In this document: positions 1 to 9,395 of the stretch, piece by piece
How the letters are laid out: every line of letters begins with the position of its first letter
How positions within the stretch are numbered: position 1 is the stretch's first letter
Assembly (NCBI GenBank): GCA_000969725.1
Contig: JXSR01S059946.1
DNA: 21,072 nucleotides
DNA from: Ophiothrix spiculata
Taxonomy: Eukaryota > Echinodermata > Ophiuroidea > Amphilepidida > Ophiotrichidae
Direction: 5' to 3' (one strand)
The notes under the pieces: generated by a model
Databases searched by the model: none
What the model was told of the DNA's origin: nothing
The model's input: the letters and a program-made list of their open reading frames with translations, nothing else
Made by a program: the position numbers and the translations under genes

Positions 1-2
1 GG

Positions 3-325
3 TACCACTATTTTGTCGATAAAAGTTGAATCTTTTTTGTCCGGTTCGTCACACAAATACAGGACGTTTGATTAATATCCATTTTTATGGTGTTTTATGG
101 CAAATATTTAATGATCACGATTTTTTCAAGTTTAAAGAGTACTTTTAATTCTTTTAAGTGAGATTACGTGACAACCTTTTCGTTTATTTGACACTTCAAT
201 AGGTCGATTAAATACTGAAATAAAAACGTGATACCACTATTTATGTCGATAAAAGTTGAATCTTTTTTGTCCGGTTCGTCACACAAATACAGGACGTTTG
301 ATTAATATCCATTTTTATGGTGTTT
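3..325. repeat. Two direct repeats of about 93 bp, period 230 bp
   Basis: Bases 3-95 recur almost unchanged at 232-325; the only clear difference is one extra base near the start of the second copy. They are separated by about 136 bp of unrelated AT-rich sequence. The first copy starts at the window edge, so the array may continue to the left. This could be two monomers of a 230-bp satellite or two fragments of a dispersed element. No coding potential is seen. Confidence 0.85.
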
Positions 326-452
326 GAATGCAAGTGTATAACTACGAGACATTTCTCTTATTGCAAAACAGCTCTGTATCTGAGCTCTTGAATATATATG
401 TGTATACTTTATTGGTATAATATTCTATTCAGGCGGTATTTTACACACATAA

Positions 453-777
453 GGCTAATGAAACTCAATTCCCGGTTTCCCGTAACATTTTATTATGATC
501 ATAATGAGGTAACATTTTCATTATTCATTACTTCACATTTTCCATACATCACAAAAATAACCCATTATTTTCTGTGCGGTAATTTCAGTGGAAATTGCTA
601 TGTAACAAAGATAATGCTTTTTTTGCACCTCAAACAATGTTTTCATTGAACCAAAAATGAGAAAAACACAATTTTTAGCAAATAATGAATTTTTTCTTGA
701 ATCTGGTTCACAAAACGCGGGGGTAATTTCATAACGCGGGCGGGTGACGGGAAACCGGGAATCGAGTTACATTAGCC
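453..777. mobile_element. Harbinger-like MITE, 325 bp
   Basis: The ends are inverted repeats of about 33 bp starting GGCTAATG. The left arm is 453-486 and the right arm about 744-777, with only a few mismatches, and both contain CCCGGTTTCCCG. The element is flanked by the trinucleotide TAA on each side (450-452 and 778-780). TAA/TTA target duplications and GG-starting ends are typical of the PIF/Harbinger superfamily and its Tourist-like MITEs. No transposase frame is present; an 83-codon open frame covering the left half is not considered a gene. Confidence 0.85.
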
Positions 778-780
778 TAA

Positions 781-1258
781 ACGACAAGTCTTCATTTCAT
801 ATTAACTTTAACACTTAAATTATTCAATAAAGATACTATTGATGTTGAACGTTAGTGTTTTAATAGCAAAAATAAACGTGCTTCAGTGCATATTGGTTTG
901 CATGATGAATACACTGTCATGAATTTGTCAGCTCCTATATCTTAAATATGCACAATAACAATAACTGTGATTTCGATTTATATTTTCAATAAAATTATAT
1001 ATACATCTTTGCCTTGTACATTAGACTGAATATCAGTATTTTCTTCTTAAAGGCGTTAGCCATAATTACAATGTAAATTTAATTGTTTCCCGACTCATTC
1101 TCGTAACTATTCTTGCTGAACCCGAGCAATCATTTTAAGAAAACGATTATATGTGCTCTTACTTAAGTGAAAGATTCAATAGTAGTGTTTCTAGAAATAA
1201 ATGATTGAATTCTTAAAATTAAAACTTCTTATACATCTACCACAATATTCAGGCGGTG
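781..1258. other. AT-rich stretch with no recognised feature
   Basis: This is non-coding sequence with stops in all frames at short intervals. No inverted repeat, tandem repeat or RNA gene signature was recognised. Confidence 0.5.
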
Positions 1259-1290
1259 GCGGACACGATAAATAGCGGACACGATAAATA
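1259..1290. repeat. 16-bp tandem duplication
   Basis: The unit GCGGACACGATAAATA occurs twice head to tail (1259-1274 and 1275-1290) with no mismatch. It is probably a recent slippage or duplication event. Confidence 0.9.
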
Positions 1291-1365
1291 GCATCCACTA
1301 GATTAAGGGACGAGGGATTTCTAAAACGCAAATTTAGGGTACGATTTAAGTGTATTTCTATTGGG

Positions 1366-1629
1366 TCACGTGACTCACGTATTGAAGAAAAAAACTCCAA
1401 AGATCATATTTTTACATTTCCTCAAAAAAATACAAAAGTGTTCTTATAGTAATCAACCTAATTATGCCATTCCAAATCCGCTGGGATTCACGCGTGAACC
1501 CCACTTTTTATATTATGTTATCATATTTTTTTACCGATTACGAAAATAATTTTAGTGATCATCCCGGAAGAAGTATTTTCCACGAATCCCAACGGCTTCA
1601 CGCCAGAGGCGGTATAGGACATGACGTCA
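1366..1629. promoter_or_regulatory. Cluster of palindromic factor-site-like motifs
   Basis: In about 260 bp there is an E-box CACGTG overlapping a perfect AP-1 site TGACTCA (1366-1377), a 12-bp palindrome TTCACGCGTGAA (1487-1498) and a perfect CRE TGACGTCA (1622-1629). The stretch 1560-1700 is richer in G+C than its surroundings. This could be a promoter or enhancer of a gene not visible here, but single motif matches are frequent by chance and no first exon is apparent. Confidence 0.25.
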
Positions 1630-2621
1630 CCGGGGATCGGCTACGATACCGTATACCGTCCGGCAACCAGTAACAGTTGCCACGACCACCCTCCTCTGAC
1701 AATATTCTTGTAAAGAGCACGTGTGTTTGAATGTATTCGCCTTACAAAACATTGATTCATGTTTATTGTCAACTGTATACTGTGAAACTAAACTTTAGGG
1801 AAAATAGAAACACTGCCTTATAGGCTAAAATTTGCTTTAAAATATTTTGTTTACAGAACTATCGATGAGATTTGTTTGTTTGTGTGTTGTGATTAGTACC
1901 ATGTTTTTCCTTGATTCAAATTTAGTATTCAAGAGTTTTCAAACCACCTTGAATAATTTAGTAATGACTATTTTATCCGTTCGAGAGTCGCTCACATGTG
2001 TGAACGCAATTTAAGTGTCACTGTCGGGACTCAAAGCAATTTTAAGTTACCGGTACTGAAGTTGTGGCTGTCTAGATGGCCCACACGAAACACTATACTT
2101 TATAAACCTTGAGGTATGCAACAATCAATCAGACTCTGTTACAAGATCCAAAGCATATCCCTTGTATTCTACACCGGGATTCTACAACATTGTGAACTGA
2201 TGTTTTGTATTTTGTAAGAGACTAGTAATGACTGATTATGACTGATTAAGAACAAATCACCGCACCGCATATTAATATTTTTGTACTTGAATCGTTCATG
2301 ATGTTGGTATTATTTGTGGCTAATTTAGTTGCAACCCCATGGACAAACATTGAAAATACGTTCATTTGAATATTCTGCAAGCTTTGTTACGTAGTTATGA
2401 TTCGCAAAATACAGACTAATTTACTTCCCCGTATGGTCATATTGGTTTATGTGCGTAGACCAGAACTTTGTTGCATACTTCAAGATTTATAGAGTAAAGT
2501 ATTTTTAATTTGACTATCTCCTATAACTGGTCACGACTCCCGCAAAAGCTAGTCACGACAAGTTTATGTTCGTCTGTTTAGATTGACGCACTGCTGATTT
2601 TCAAACATATTCTGAAAAGGC
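1630..2621. other. Nearly 1 kb with no recognised feature
   Basis: Apart from a G+C-richer start (to about 1700) and a short GTTT-rich run near 1870-1890, this is AT-rich sequence without a credible frame, repeat pair or RNA gene. Confidence 0.5.
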
Positions 2622-2624
2622 TTA

Positions 2625-2812
2625 GGGGAGCACCATTAGATTTCCAGGGGGAGCAGGAAGTTTTAAGGGAAAAAAAACCCTCCACCGGCAGAAGAAAAAA
2701 ATCCCCACTGAGCATTTTCCAGGGAAAAAAATCGCCCCCGAATGGGGCGCGAAAAAAAATCACCCCCGAACCCAACTTCCTGCTCCCCCCTGGAAATCTA
2801 ATGGTGGGCCCC
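2625..2812. mobile_element. Harbinger-like MITE, 188 bp, GC-rich
   Basis: Inverted ends of about 38 bp (2625-2662 and about 2774-2812) start GGGG and share CACCATTAGATTTCCAGG and GAGCAGGAAGTT. TTA stands on both sides (2622-2624 and 2813-2815), the target duplication expected for PIF/Harbinger. The interior is a run of A-rich and C/G-rich blocks, markedly more G+C-rich than the flanks. A 99-codon minus-strand frame across it (2578-2877) runs through both arms and is an artefact of the repeat. Confidence 0.85.
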
Positions 2813-2815
2813 TTA

Positions 2816-4171
2816 GGGTATTCAGTCAACCAGCGGGTCATTGAAAAGTGTGTTATTTTCTTTTCTAGGCCAACCAAAGTGATATTACACTCTGTCTGAT
2901 TTTACCGGTGATGAAAAATTGAAAATTGTTTTGAAATTCACAATTAATGCCACAGTTTGATAATTGGGCTTACAAATTCATCATACATGACCAGATAGTA
3001 CCTCAATTTTCCTTAAACATAGATATTTTCATCGTTCAAATCCAGAATGATGATAAAAATGTGGAATTTTAAACTACAATTTTAAAGAAAATTATTTCTC
3101 AAAATTATCTTTGAAAAATTGCGTTTTCTCATTTTAAATAACCAGGACACTCGCCATAATTTGGTAACACACAAAATAAAGGCTTGTTTTTCATGTCATT
3201 TGATTATTTTGTGAGAAAATTACTTGAAACGGTCAAATCCACGAAAATAAGGTGGGTTTGTCATTTTGTTAGAGGCAAAATGTCGAAGTTTAAAATCTTC
3301 TGTGGAGAAGGCTTCGTTAGCGATCAATAACTCTTTTGTCTACCCAATGTGATTAGCCAGTCAAGTGTGCAGCAAATTGCGCGGTGATAAACGTGGTTCA
3401 ATTGAATATTCCTGGCACATGGTCTGTATACATACAACTGCACGTGGTTGTATTTTGAGCTGTGTGAATTTCCGAACTTGCAACTGAAAACCCTACATTT
3501 CAGATATAAATTTGACGGTGTTAAACAAGCAGGATACTTCTCATTTTAAGTGAAATGAATAATAAATATCTTGTTTAAAACTTTTTGTAAGTTAAAAATG
3601 GTAACATTACCGGAAACGGTCAAGTCCACGATTTTTGTTGTACATCTCAGGTAAAAGGAAAATTCACATACAATATTCAAACACTAATTTCAACCATTTT
3701 AATAAAATGCTATAATAATTATTTATTACAATGATTTTAAGAATGGACAAAATCAACATATTCCGCTTACAGCAAACAAATCAAGGGTATAGATTTACAG
3801 AAAAAGCCATCCAAATTGCGCACTATCATTCGGAAAAAATCGGAAATCTTCGGAACATGTTGGCAAAAGTTCCATTTCACAGAAAGAAAATGTGACCTTG
3901 CTTTTGCGCACAGACTGACCTGCTGGTTGACTGTATTGTGTAGTCTAATCTGGTGGGTTCACTTCCTGTGACTGCATTCCATTTTCAAATCGCATTTGAA
4001 AAGTATGCATACCTACGAACCGATATAAACTATTAACACTGATCGCTTTAATTAATTCACGCACCATATCTTGACAATTGTTCACATATTTAGAATTTAC
4101 GTACTATAGTATTGTGTCGACAACAACTAGTATTTGTTTATCAAATTTGCGTACGTGATCAAAAACCTATT
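2816..4171. other. AT-rich non-coding stretch with two short similar blocks
   Basis: No gene is seen. Two short blocks resemble each other in direct orientation, near 3226-3250 and 3612-3636: both contain GAAACGGTCAA followed by TCCACGA and are preceded by ATTAC. Both also lie downstream of a TCTCATTTTAA word (about 3126 and 3539), so this may be a very old duplication with an offset of about 400 bp. Nothing else was recognised. Confidence 0.4.
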
Positions 4172-4588
4172 TGTGACCGTCCACCCCAAAACAGCAGTAA
4201 ATGCCAGCTCTTTCACTTTTTTAATTATTTTAAAAGACCATGCTTTTAGGATTAAAATGACACCTTAATGAACTTCACACGATTTCCAGAAGTCAAGTTA
4301 TGGTCCGCCAAAGGTTGTCAGGGAGTAAAACGTATAACTGAGATAAACGCGTTCAAAGATTAGTAAGCCCTATATTTTCTGTTGATCGTCTTAAGAATAT
4401 GCCAATTTATTTCACATGTCCTATCATTTTCTTGAAATGAAACTTTGCTGGTATTTTGTAGTAAGCACTAGAATTGTGAATCTGTCAAAAAATCAATTTC
4501 GCCAAATTATGACATTGACATGAATTTTCACCTGTATCGCAAAATGAAGTTTCTGGCATTTACTGCTCATACGGGCTGGACGGTCACA
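4172..4588. mobile_element. Probable non-autonomous DNA transposon, about 417 bp
   Basis: Inverted repeats of about 35 bp lie at 4172-4206 and 4553-4588: both outer ends read TGTGACCGTCCA and both inner parts contain GCAGTAAATGCCAG. The middle of each arm is diverged. The exact ends and target duplication are unclear; TA dinucleotides lie a few bases outside each end (4168-4169 and 4592-4593). The interior has no reading frame. Superfamily not assigned. Confidence 0.65.
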
Positions 4589-4880
4589 TTTTAAGAAAAA
4601 TATAGTTTTTACGTGTAGAAATCGAGATTTAATCAAATATAATTATGTTCGGTTTTTCATTTTGTATGCTGGTTGTACAGTTTTGTACATTTCAAGGCAT
4701 ATTGCGAGACTGTCCTCAAAAATATATTTCTCAGCTCTCACAAACGCGGTATAATCTTTTTTGTCAGCTTTAAGGTATAGGAAATAAAATAAGCAAGTTT
4801 CAAGTCCTTTCGCTTTTTTATTTTGTAAAATAATAATTGGTTACATGCAATGATATAAGACTAGAAGCAGGTCCTTAACT

Positions 4881-4975
4881 ATGAGAAGAAAGAAAGAAAA
4901 GAAAAGAAAAGAAAAGAAAGGAAAAGAAAAGAAAAGAAAAGAAAAACAAAGAAAAACAAAAAGAGAGAAAAAAAA
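4881..4975. repeat. Purine low-complexity tract (GAAAA-type)
   Basis: The plus strand is almost pure A/G for about 90 bases, built mainly from AAAAG/GAAAA units with some AAAC interruptions. It makes lysine-rich open frames that should not be read as protein. Confidence 0.95.
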
Positions 4976-5360
4976 ACCACGTAACAACAATTTCACAAAT
5001 CTCCAAAAGAATCCCCGAAATTCCCCTAAATACTTGATTTTCAGGTGTAAAAAAGAATTTTAGGTACAGAATTACCCACAAAATTCTTAACCCCTCCCCC
5101 CCACTAGTTTACGACATGGGTAAAATTAGTTTTAGATTAATCAAAGCAAACAGTTTAAAATTGCGTCACCGCCCATTATTATAGAGAAACTTTGTCTAAG
5201 TGTTATTCGAATTAAAAGTTTATTTTATACAACTACAAAGTCCTCTTTTTTATATCAAATATCTGCAAATATGTGGGAAGAACATTTAAAATATCAGGTT
5301 TGAAACTATATGACTCGTTATATCAAAAACACTTGTCGCCCTGCACTTATGTCTAGATTT
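4976..5360. other. Non-coding stretch, short C-run only
   Basis: The only notable feature is a C-rich run at about 5091-5102. Otherwise it is AT-rich sequence without a frame or repeat. Confidence 0.5.
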
Positions 5361-5368
5361 GTGCATGT

Positions 5369-5772
5369 CAAGGAAGTTATAGGGGGGAACAGGGTTTCTC
5401 CGCCATTTTGATTTCATCGGCGTATAAATCCTATGGGACGGCAGCCATCTTGGATTGTCGCTCATGGAGGGTGAGTTATTGTACCTCCGGCATTTTACGG
5501 CTCCGCGTGCAACACTTCGAGAGTCTTCGCAACGGATTAGCGGGAAAATTGGCGTACTTTAATCAGAGCAAGTCGCAATGCACGCTATATGAAACGCAGA
5601 CACGGTTTGCGCGTGAAACAAAATGTACACGCTGTATATGCGTCGGGTGAAGATTTACGCGATCTGCCTGGATATCGGGTCAAATTCCGAATATATCCGG
5701 AGGTACAATAACTCTGCTCCATGAGCGACACAAGATTGCGGAGAATCTCTGTTCCCCCCTATAACTTCCTTG
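5369..5772. mobile_element. hAT-like MITE, 404 bp, with 8-bp target duplication
   Basis: Perfect 8-bp direct repeats GTGCATGT flank the element (5361-5368 and 5773-5780). The inverted ends start CAAGGAAGTTATAGG, which fits the YARNG start of hAT elements, and 8 bp is the hAT target-duplication length. The inverted similarity resumes deeper in the element: TCGCTCATGGAG and GTTATTGTACCTCCGG on the left (about 5458-5490) match the right arm (about 5698-5732). The left arm therefore has an extra block of about 50 bp (about 5403-5450) missing from the right arm. No transposase is present; the 80-codon frame at 5408-5650 is not regarded as a gene. Confidence 0.88.
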
Positions 5773-5780
5773 GTGCATGT

Positions 5781-6217
5781 TCAAAAATGTGTGTTTAGCA
5801 AAACATATAACAAATATAACTCCCATCCCTTTCTTTTTTCCTAATTTTTTTATAAATTTGTATGTAAAATATTTTGTATTTGATCTAATAGGAGTACCTC
5901 CAAAATTGTTGCATGAATCAAAATCGTGCATCATGAAGGAAAAATAACAAATATTCGTCCTAGAAATTTTGTGAATATGTCTTTAATATCACCCCATTAA
6001 CTTTGAGCGTGGGAGTACATCTATTTTAGTTTAAATAAGGTCAAATTATAGATATATATCTAATATTTATATTGTGGACATTGTTGACAATGATATTAAT
6101 ATGTGAATGAAGTATTCATTTTCGTACCGGAGGTAAAACTGAACTTCACATAATTTTCAACGAAAATATTTAAAATTATACTGTACTATCTTATTAATGA
6201 TAGTGCGACTGACAAAT
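5781..6217. other. AT-rich stretch with no recognised feature
   Basis: No gene, no repeat pair and no RNA signature were seen between the hAT-like MITE and the hairpin at 6218. Confidence 0.5.
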
Positions 6218-6299
6218 TACAAATATTGAAAAAGAGTTTTAAATGTACAACTAATTTTAAAACTCTTTATCAATATTTGTAGTTGTACATTTTAAAACT
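6218..6299. repeat. Nested inverted repeats (cruciform-like hairpin)
   Basis: A 26-bp arm at 6218-6243 is inverted at 6256-6281 with one mismatch and a 12-base spacer. The spacer region (AGTTTTAAATGTACAACT, 6235-6252) is also inverted at about 6281-6299, so two alternative hairpins share the same middle. This may be a decayed MITE; no flanking target duplication was identified. Confidence 0.8.
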
Positions 6300-6592
6300 A
6301 AATTAGCAGTGGTTTGACCAGTGTCATTGTTCTACCCCACAAAGTAAAAACACAGTATGTGCATTTATAAAGCACAGTAGTTACTTCCATTGAATGTAAA
6401 ATTTTACTTACAATCTTTCCTAAGCAAAAAAGCTGTATGTATATACGTTAGATACAGTAGATACTGCCTTAAGATATGAAAGAGTATAATTGGTCGTCTA
6501 CTTATTACTGCAGTGATTCTCCAACGAAAAAAGAAGTAACTTGAAATTTATCTGCAATACATATAGTGCGTTTTTACTTGTTAAGCAGAATT
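6300..6592. other. No recognised feature
   Basis: AT-rich sequence between the hairpin and the next MITE, without frames or repeats that could be supported. Confidence 0.5.
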
Positions 6593-6596
6593 ATTT

Positions 6597-6952
6597 GAAT
6601 ACGCTAGAATAAGAACATCCCAACTCCAATAGCTCCCTTCTGTTAATTATACTTATAAAATGTAAATGCATACGAATGCTTTCACATCACTAAAATAACA
6701 TTTCCATGTCAATATCCTAATCATAGTGTCACATTTGACCCTGTAGTTGACTTTTTTAGACATTGCTAGATAATTGTTATAGTACATAGTTGCTATATTT
6801 AAACAGCCATTACAAGAAACCCCCATCTCCATGAGCTCCCCTCTGCAACAATATGCTAGAAAATTATCTAACAGAGATTTGTATGCATTTATATTTTATG
6901 GAACTTAACAGAAGGGAGCTATTGTTAGGGATGTTCTTATTCTGGTGTATTC
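6597..6952. mobile_element. MITE, 356 bp, with a third internal copy of its end module
   Basis: Inverted arms of about 80 bp (6597-6680 and about 6868-6952) start GAATAC and share AGAATAAGAACATCCC, AATAGCTCCCTTCTGTTAA and AAATGCATAC. ATTT lies directly outside each end (6593-6596 and 6953-6956), a possible 4-bp target duplication, though AT-rich flanks make that weak. An internal block at about 6820-6852 repeats the CCCC..CTCC..GAGCTCCC.TCTG module in the same orientation as the left arm. No coding sequence. Superfamily uncertain. Confidence 0.75.
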
Positions 6953-7233
6953 ATTTATACTTATAGGCTAATGCAAGTCTGTACAATTCGAATTTTATAT
7001 GCAACTTCCGCTATCTTTCCTGGAAATTTAACAACGACTATGTAATTAATATTATCTTTTAATATCAACATTTTATTATCAATTGCATAAATATTACACT
7101 AAGTTAAACATTATTGTTACAATCTGTGCTAATATCATGATATGTCATTGTCGGTCAAAAAAGTATGAGATTATAACAGCTGTTGATATCTGACCAGAAC
7201 ATTCTGTACTTTACATTTAAAAATGCAATAATA

Positions 7234-7311
7234 ATTCTTTAATTTAATTTAATATGATTTAATTTAATTTAAGTTTGTTTTATTTTATTCTTTAATTTAA
7301 TTTAATATGAT
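7234..7311. repeat. TTTAA-rich tandem duplication, period 53 bp
   Basis: A 25-bp unit made of repeated TTTAA (ATTCTTTAATTTAATTTAAT then ATGAT) occurs at 7234-7258 and again at 7287-7311. The second copy runs straight into the 35-bp dispersed motif starting at 7302. Confidence 0.85.
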
Positions 7312-7336
7312 GCATATGAAAAGCACCGAAACAGCA
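7302..7336. repeat. 35-bp dispersed motif, copy 1 (isolated)
   Basis: The motif begins TTAATATGATGCATATG and continues AAAAGCACCGAAACAGCA. It is identical at 11320-11354 and 12970-13004. Here it stands alone, without the surrounding sequence of the other two copies. It contains ATGCATAT, which resembles a POU/octamer-type binding site. Confidence 0.9.
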
Positions 7337-7584
7337 TAGTATTTTCGATAACGGTTCGTTAATCCTGTGGTTCGCTAGTCTGAAAATTAATTTTGATTTT
7401 TTTTTTTTGACAATTTGAATATTTGAGCACATCGGATGCGTTCAGGTCTAAAATGTTCATGTGTACAAAACAATAATTATACTTACGTTGTTATTTTTAG
7501 GTTGAAGGAAGAAATAAGAAAAAAAAAAGATAATTATTTTGATTAAAATCGTTTTTAATATCCATAACACTTTTCACATACTTT
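7337..7584. other. No recognised feature
   Basis: AT-rich sequence with homopolymer T and A runs (about 7398-7408 and 7519-7528). Confidence 0.5.
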
Positions 7585-8055
7585 TTGAAATTGAAGTAGT
7601 ATGCATTATTCCGGCAGGTGATATTTTTTTCAAAATGGCGGCTCCCACTAGAAAACAATTTTGAACCACTTTAGTCTCTTCCATAATATTTCTATTCCTC
7701 GGCACAATCCAATAAACAGCAGATCCAACCATTCAATTTTTGATAAACGACTCTTTCCTTTCACATCTCAGACCCCAAGACATTTAATGTAAGTGAAAAC
7801 CAGAAGGAATAGAAGACGCGATTGAATCTGACAGTCGCCTACTCATAACCACTTAAAGTAGAAATATCAAGGAAACTTGGAGATGCTCTTGGAAATGAAA
7901 GGTTTATTATTAAATCTGTCTATGTAGAGTTACCTCTCTTATTCGATATATCTTTTTAAGTTTTGGTGTTATATATACACGTTAAAGTACCGTTCACATT
8001 TTTCAGTTATAATATCAATATATTATTATACATACATGAGCTACTAAAAGAATGG
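7585..8055. repeat. Tandem duplication I, left copy
   Basis: This block is repeated at about 8458-8906 (offset 881 bp at the core). Long sub-blocks are identical: 41 bp from 7631 (starting CAAAATGGCGGCTCCC), about 52 bp around AATAAACAGCAGATCC, and about 42 bp starting AGAAGACGCGATTG. Similarity fades but continues to about 8055. The word AAAATGGCGGC at 7632-7642 resembles a YY1 site. No splice-bounded reading frame was found. It may be a duplicated regulatory or transcribed non-coding segment. Confidence 0.85.
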
Positions 8056-8457
8056 TAACCTTAACAAAAAAAAAACATATGGGGACTCAAGTTTTATAAA
8101 CGCAAACGATATCTACACATTATTTAACCGGTAGACTTTTTTTTCAAATAACAAAAATTATCCCCAAACAAGCTATTGCTAAATTTACTCAAAACGTAGG
8201 GTGATTTTGTACATAAATTGATCTTCTTGTCTTGAAAATTGGTATTTGTATATAGTGTGGCATTTTAAGTGTAAACATCGTTTAATGTCTCAAACATTAA
8301 TAGCATTACTTTTGCATACTATATCTGGTTTTAATACAAACGATCAAGTTTGCATTTTAGCTTGTCAGCAACAAATTCTGACGTGTTAAATGGAATATCT
8401 GTGCAAACTTTATTTCTTCATCATGTTTATTGATGCTTAAATCATTCGATTCATCTC
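8056..8457. other. Spacer between the two copies of duplication I
   Basis: About 400 bp of AT-rich sequence that is not duplicated and has no recognisable feature. Confidence 0.5.
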
Positions 8458-8906
8458 AAGTTTTCAAATTGCAGACGATCACTACGCATTATTCTAGCAG
8501 GCAATTTTTTTCAAAATGGCGGCTCCCACTAGAAAACAATTTTGAACCACTTCTCTTTCATAATATTTCTGTTCCTCGGCACAATCCAATAAACAGCAGA
8601 TCCAACCATTCAATTTTTGATAAACTACGTTTTTCTTTCACATCTCCGGCCCCAAGGCATCTAATGTAAGGGAGGATGAGAAGGGATAGAAGACGCGATT
8701 GAATCTGACAGTCGCCTACTCATAACCACCTAAAGGTAGAAATATCAAGGAAACTTGGAGATGCTCTTGAAAATGAAAGCTGTATTTTTAAATCAGTCAA
8801 AGTTACTTCTCTTATTTGATATATCTTCAACAGTGTTAGTATAATATATTTAACATTAATAAGTTATAATATCAATTATAATTGCATAAGCTACTGATAG
8901 AATAGG
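8458..8906. repeat. Tandem duplication I, right copy
   Basis: Second copy of the block at 7585-8055. A 79-codon frame (8430-8669) crosses it but is not open in the left copy, which argues against coding. The YY1-like word is at 8513-8523. Confidence 0.85.
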
Positions 8907-9002
8907 ACTCCAATATTGTTTTTACCAACAGCTGTTTTATTAGATTTTGTAAGTATTTTCATAATGTAGAAGTTAAATAGTTTTAATGAAAATATTCTAA
9001 AT

Positions 9003-9172
9003 TAAATAATCTAATTCTTGATTGTACGATTGGACGGCTATCAAATTTATTGCTCTATTCAAAAATGTTTTTTTCTTTTATCAAGTGAATTAACTTAAAT
9101 ATGACGGTTAATAAAATGTTAGCTTTAGGTGAGATTTCAACGATATTCAACTGATTTACTTTAACCATAATT
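9003..9172. repeat. Tandem duplication II, left copy
   Basis: It is repeated immediately downstream at about 9176-9395. Shared blocks include GAATTAACTTAAATA, GACGGTTAATAAAATGTTAG and GAGATTTCAACGATATTCAA. The right copy has about 40 extra bases in its middle. Confidence 0.85.
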
Positions 9173-9175
9173 ATA

Positions 9176-9395
9176 ATTAAATAATCATATTCTTAGAATT
9201 GGGAATTGTAAGATTAGACGACTATTAAATTGATCTCTCTGTGCCAAAATTGTATTTTATTTTATTTTATCGAGTACTTCAATACACAAATCTGCATATA
9301 TGAATTAACTTAAATAAGACGGTTAATAAAATGTTAGTTTTAGGGGAGATTTCAACGATATTCAACTGATTTACTTTAGCTATAATTATAATTCA
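9176..9395. repeat. Tandem duplication II, right copy
   Basis: Second copy of 9003-9172, adjacent and in the same orientation. The extra bases (about 9265-9300) include a TTTTA run and an ATACACAAATCTGC segment missing from the left copy. Confidence 0.85.

Noticed and set aside
1-6. GGTACC at the window start as a cloning-site border
   Set aside because: Could be a KpnI site from cloning, but it may equally be genomic: the second repeat copy has a similar GATACC at the same place.
1361-1673. Two overlapping plus-strand frames (62 and 69 codons)
   Set aside because: They overlap in different frames, have no paralogue and no motif; not supported as exons.
2578-2877. 99-codon minus-strand frame
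   Set aside because: It runs through both arms of a MITE; the sequence is repeat, and nothing resembles a protein domain.
4881-5063. 60-codon Lys/Glu-rich frame (and a Phe/Ser-rich frame on the other strand)
   Set aside because: It is generated by the GAAAA low-complexity tract, not by a gene.
5408-5650. 80-codon frame in the hAT-like MITE
   Set aside because: It overlaps the inverted arm and has no similarity to hAT transposase motifs that I know.
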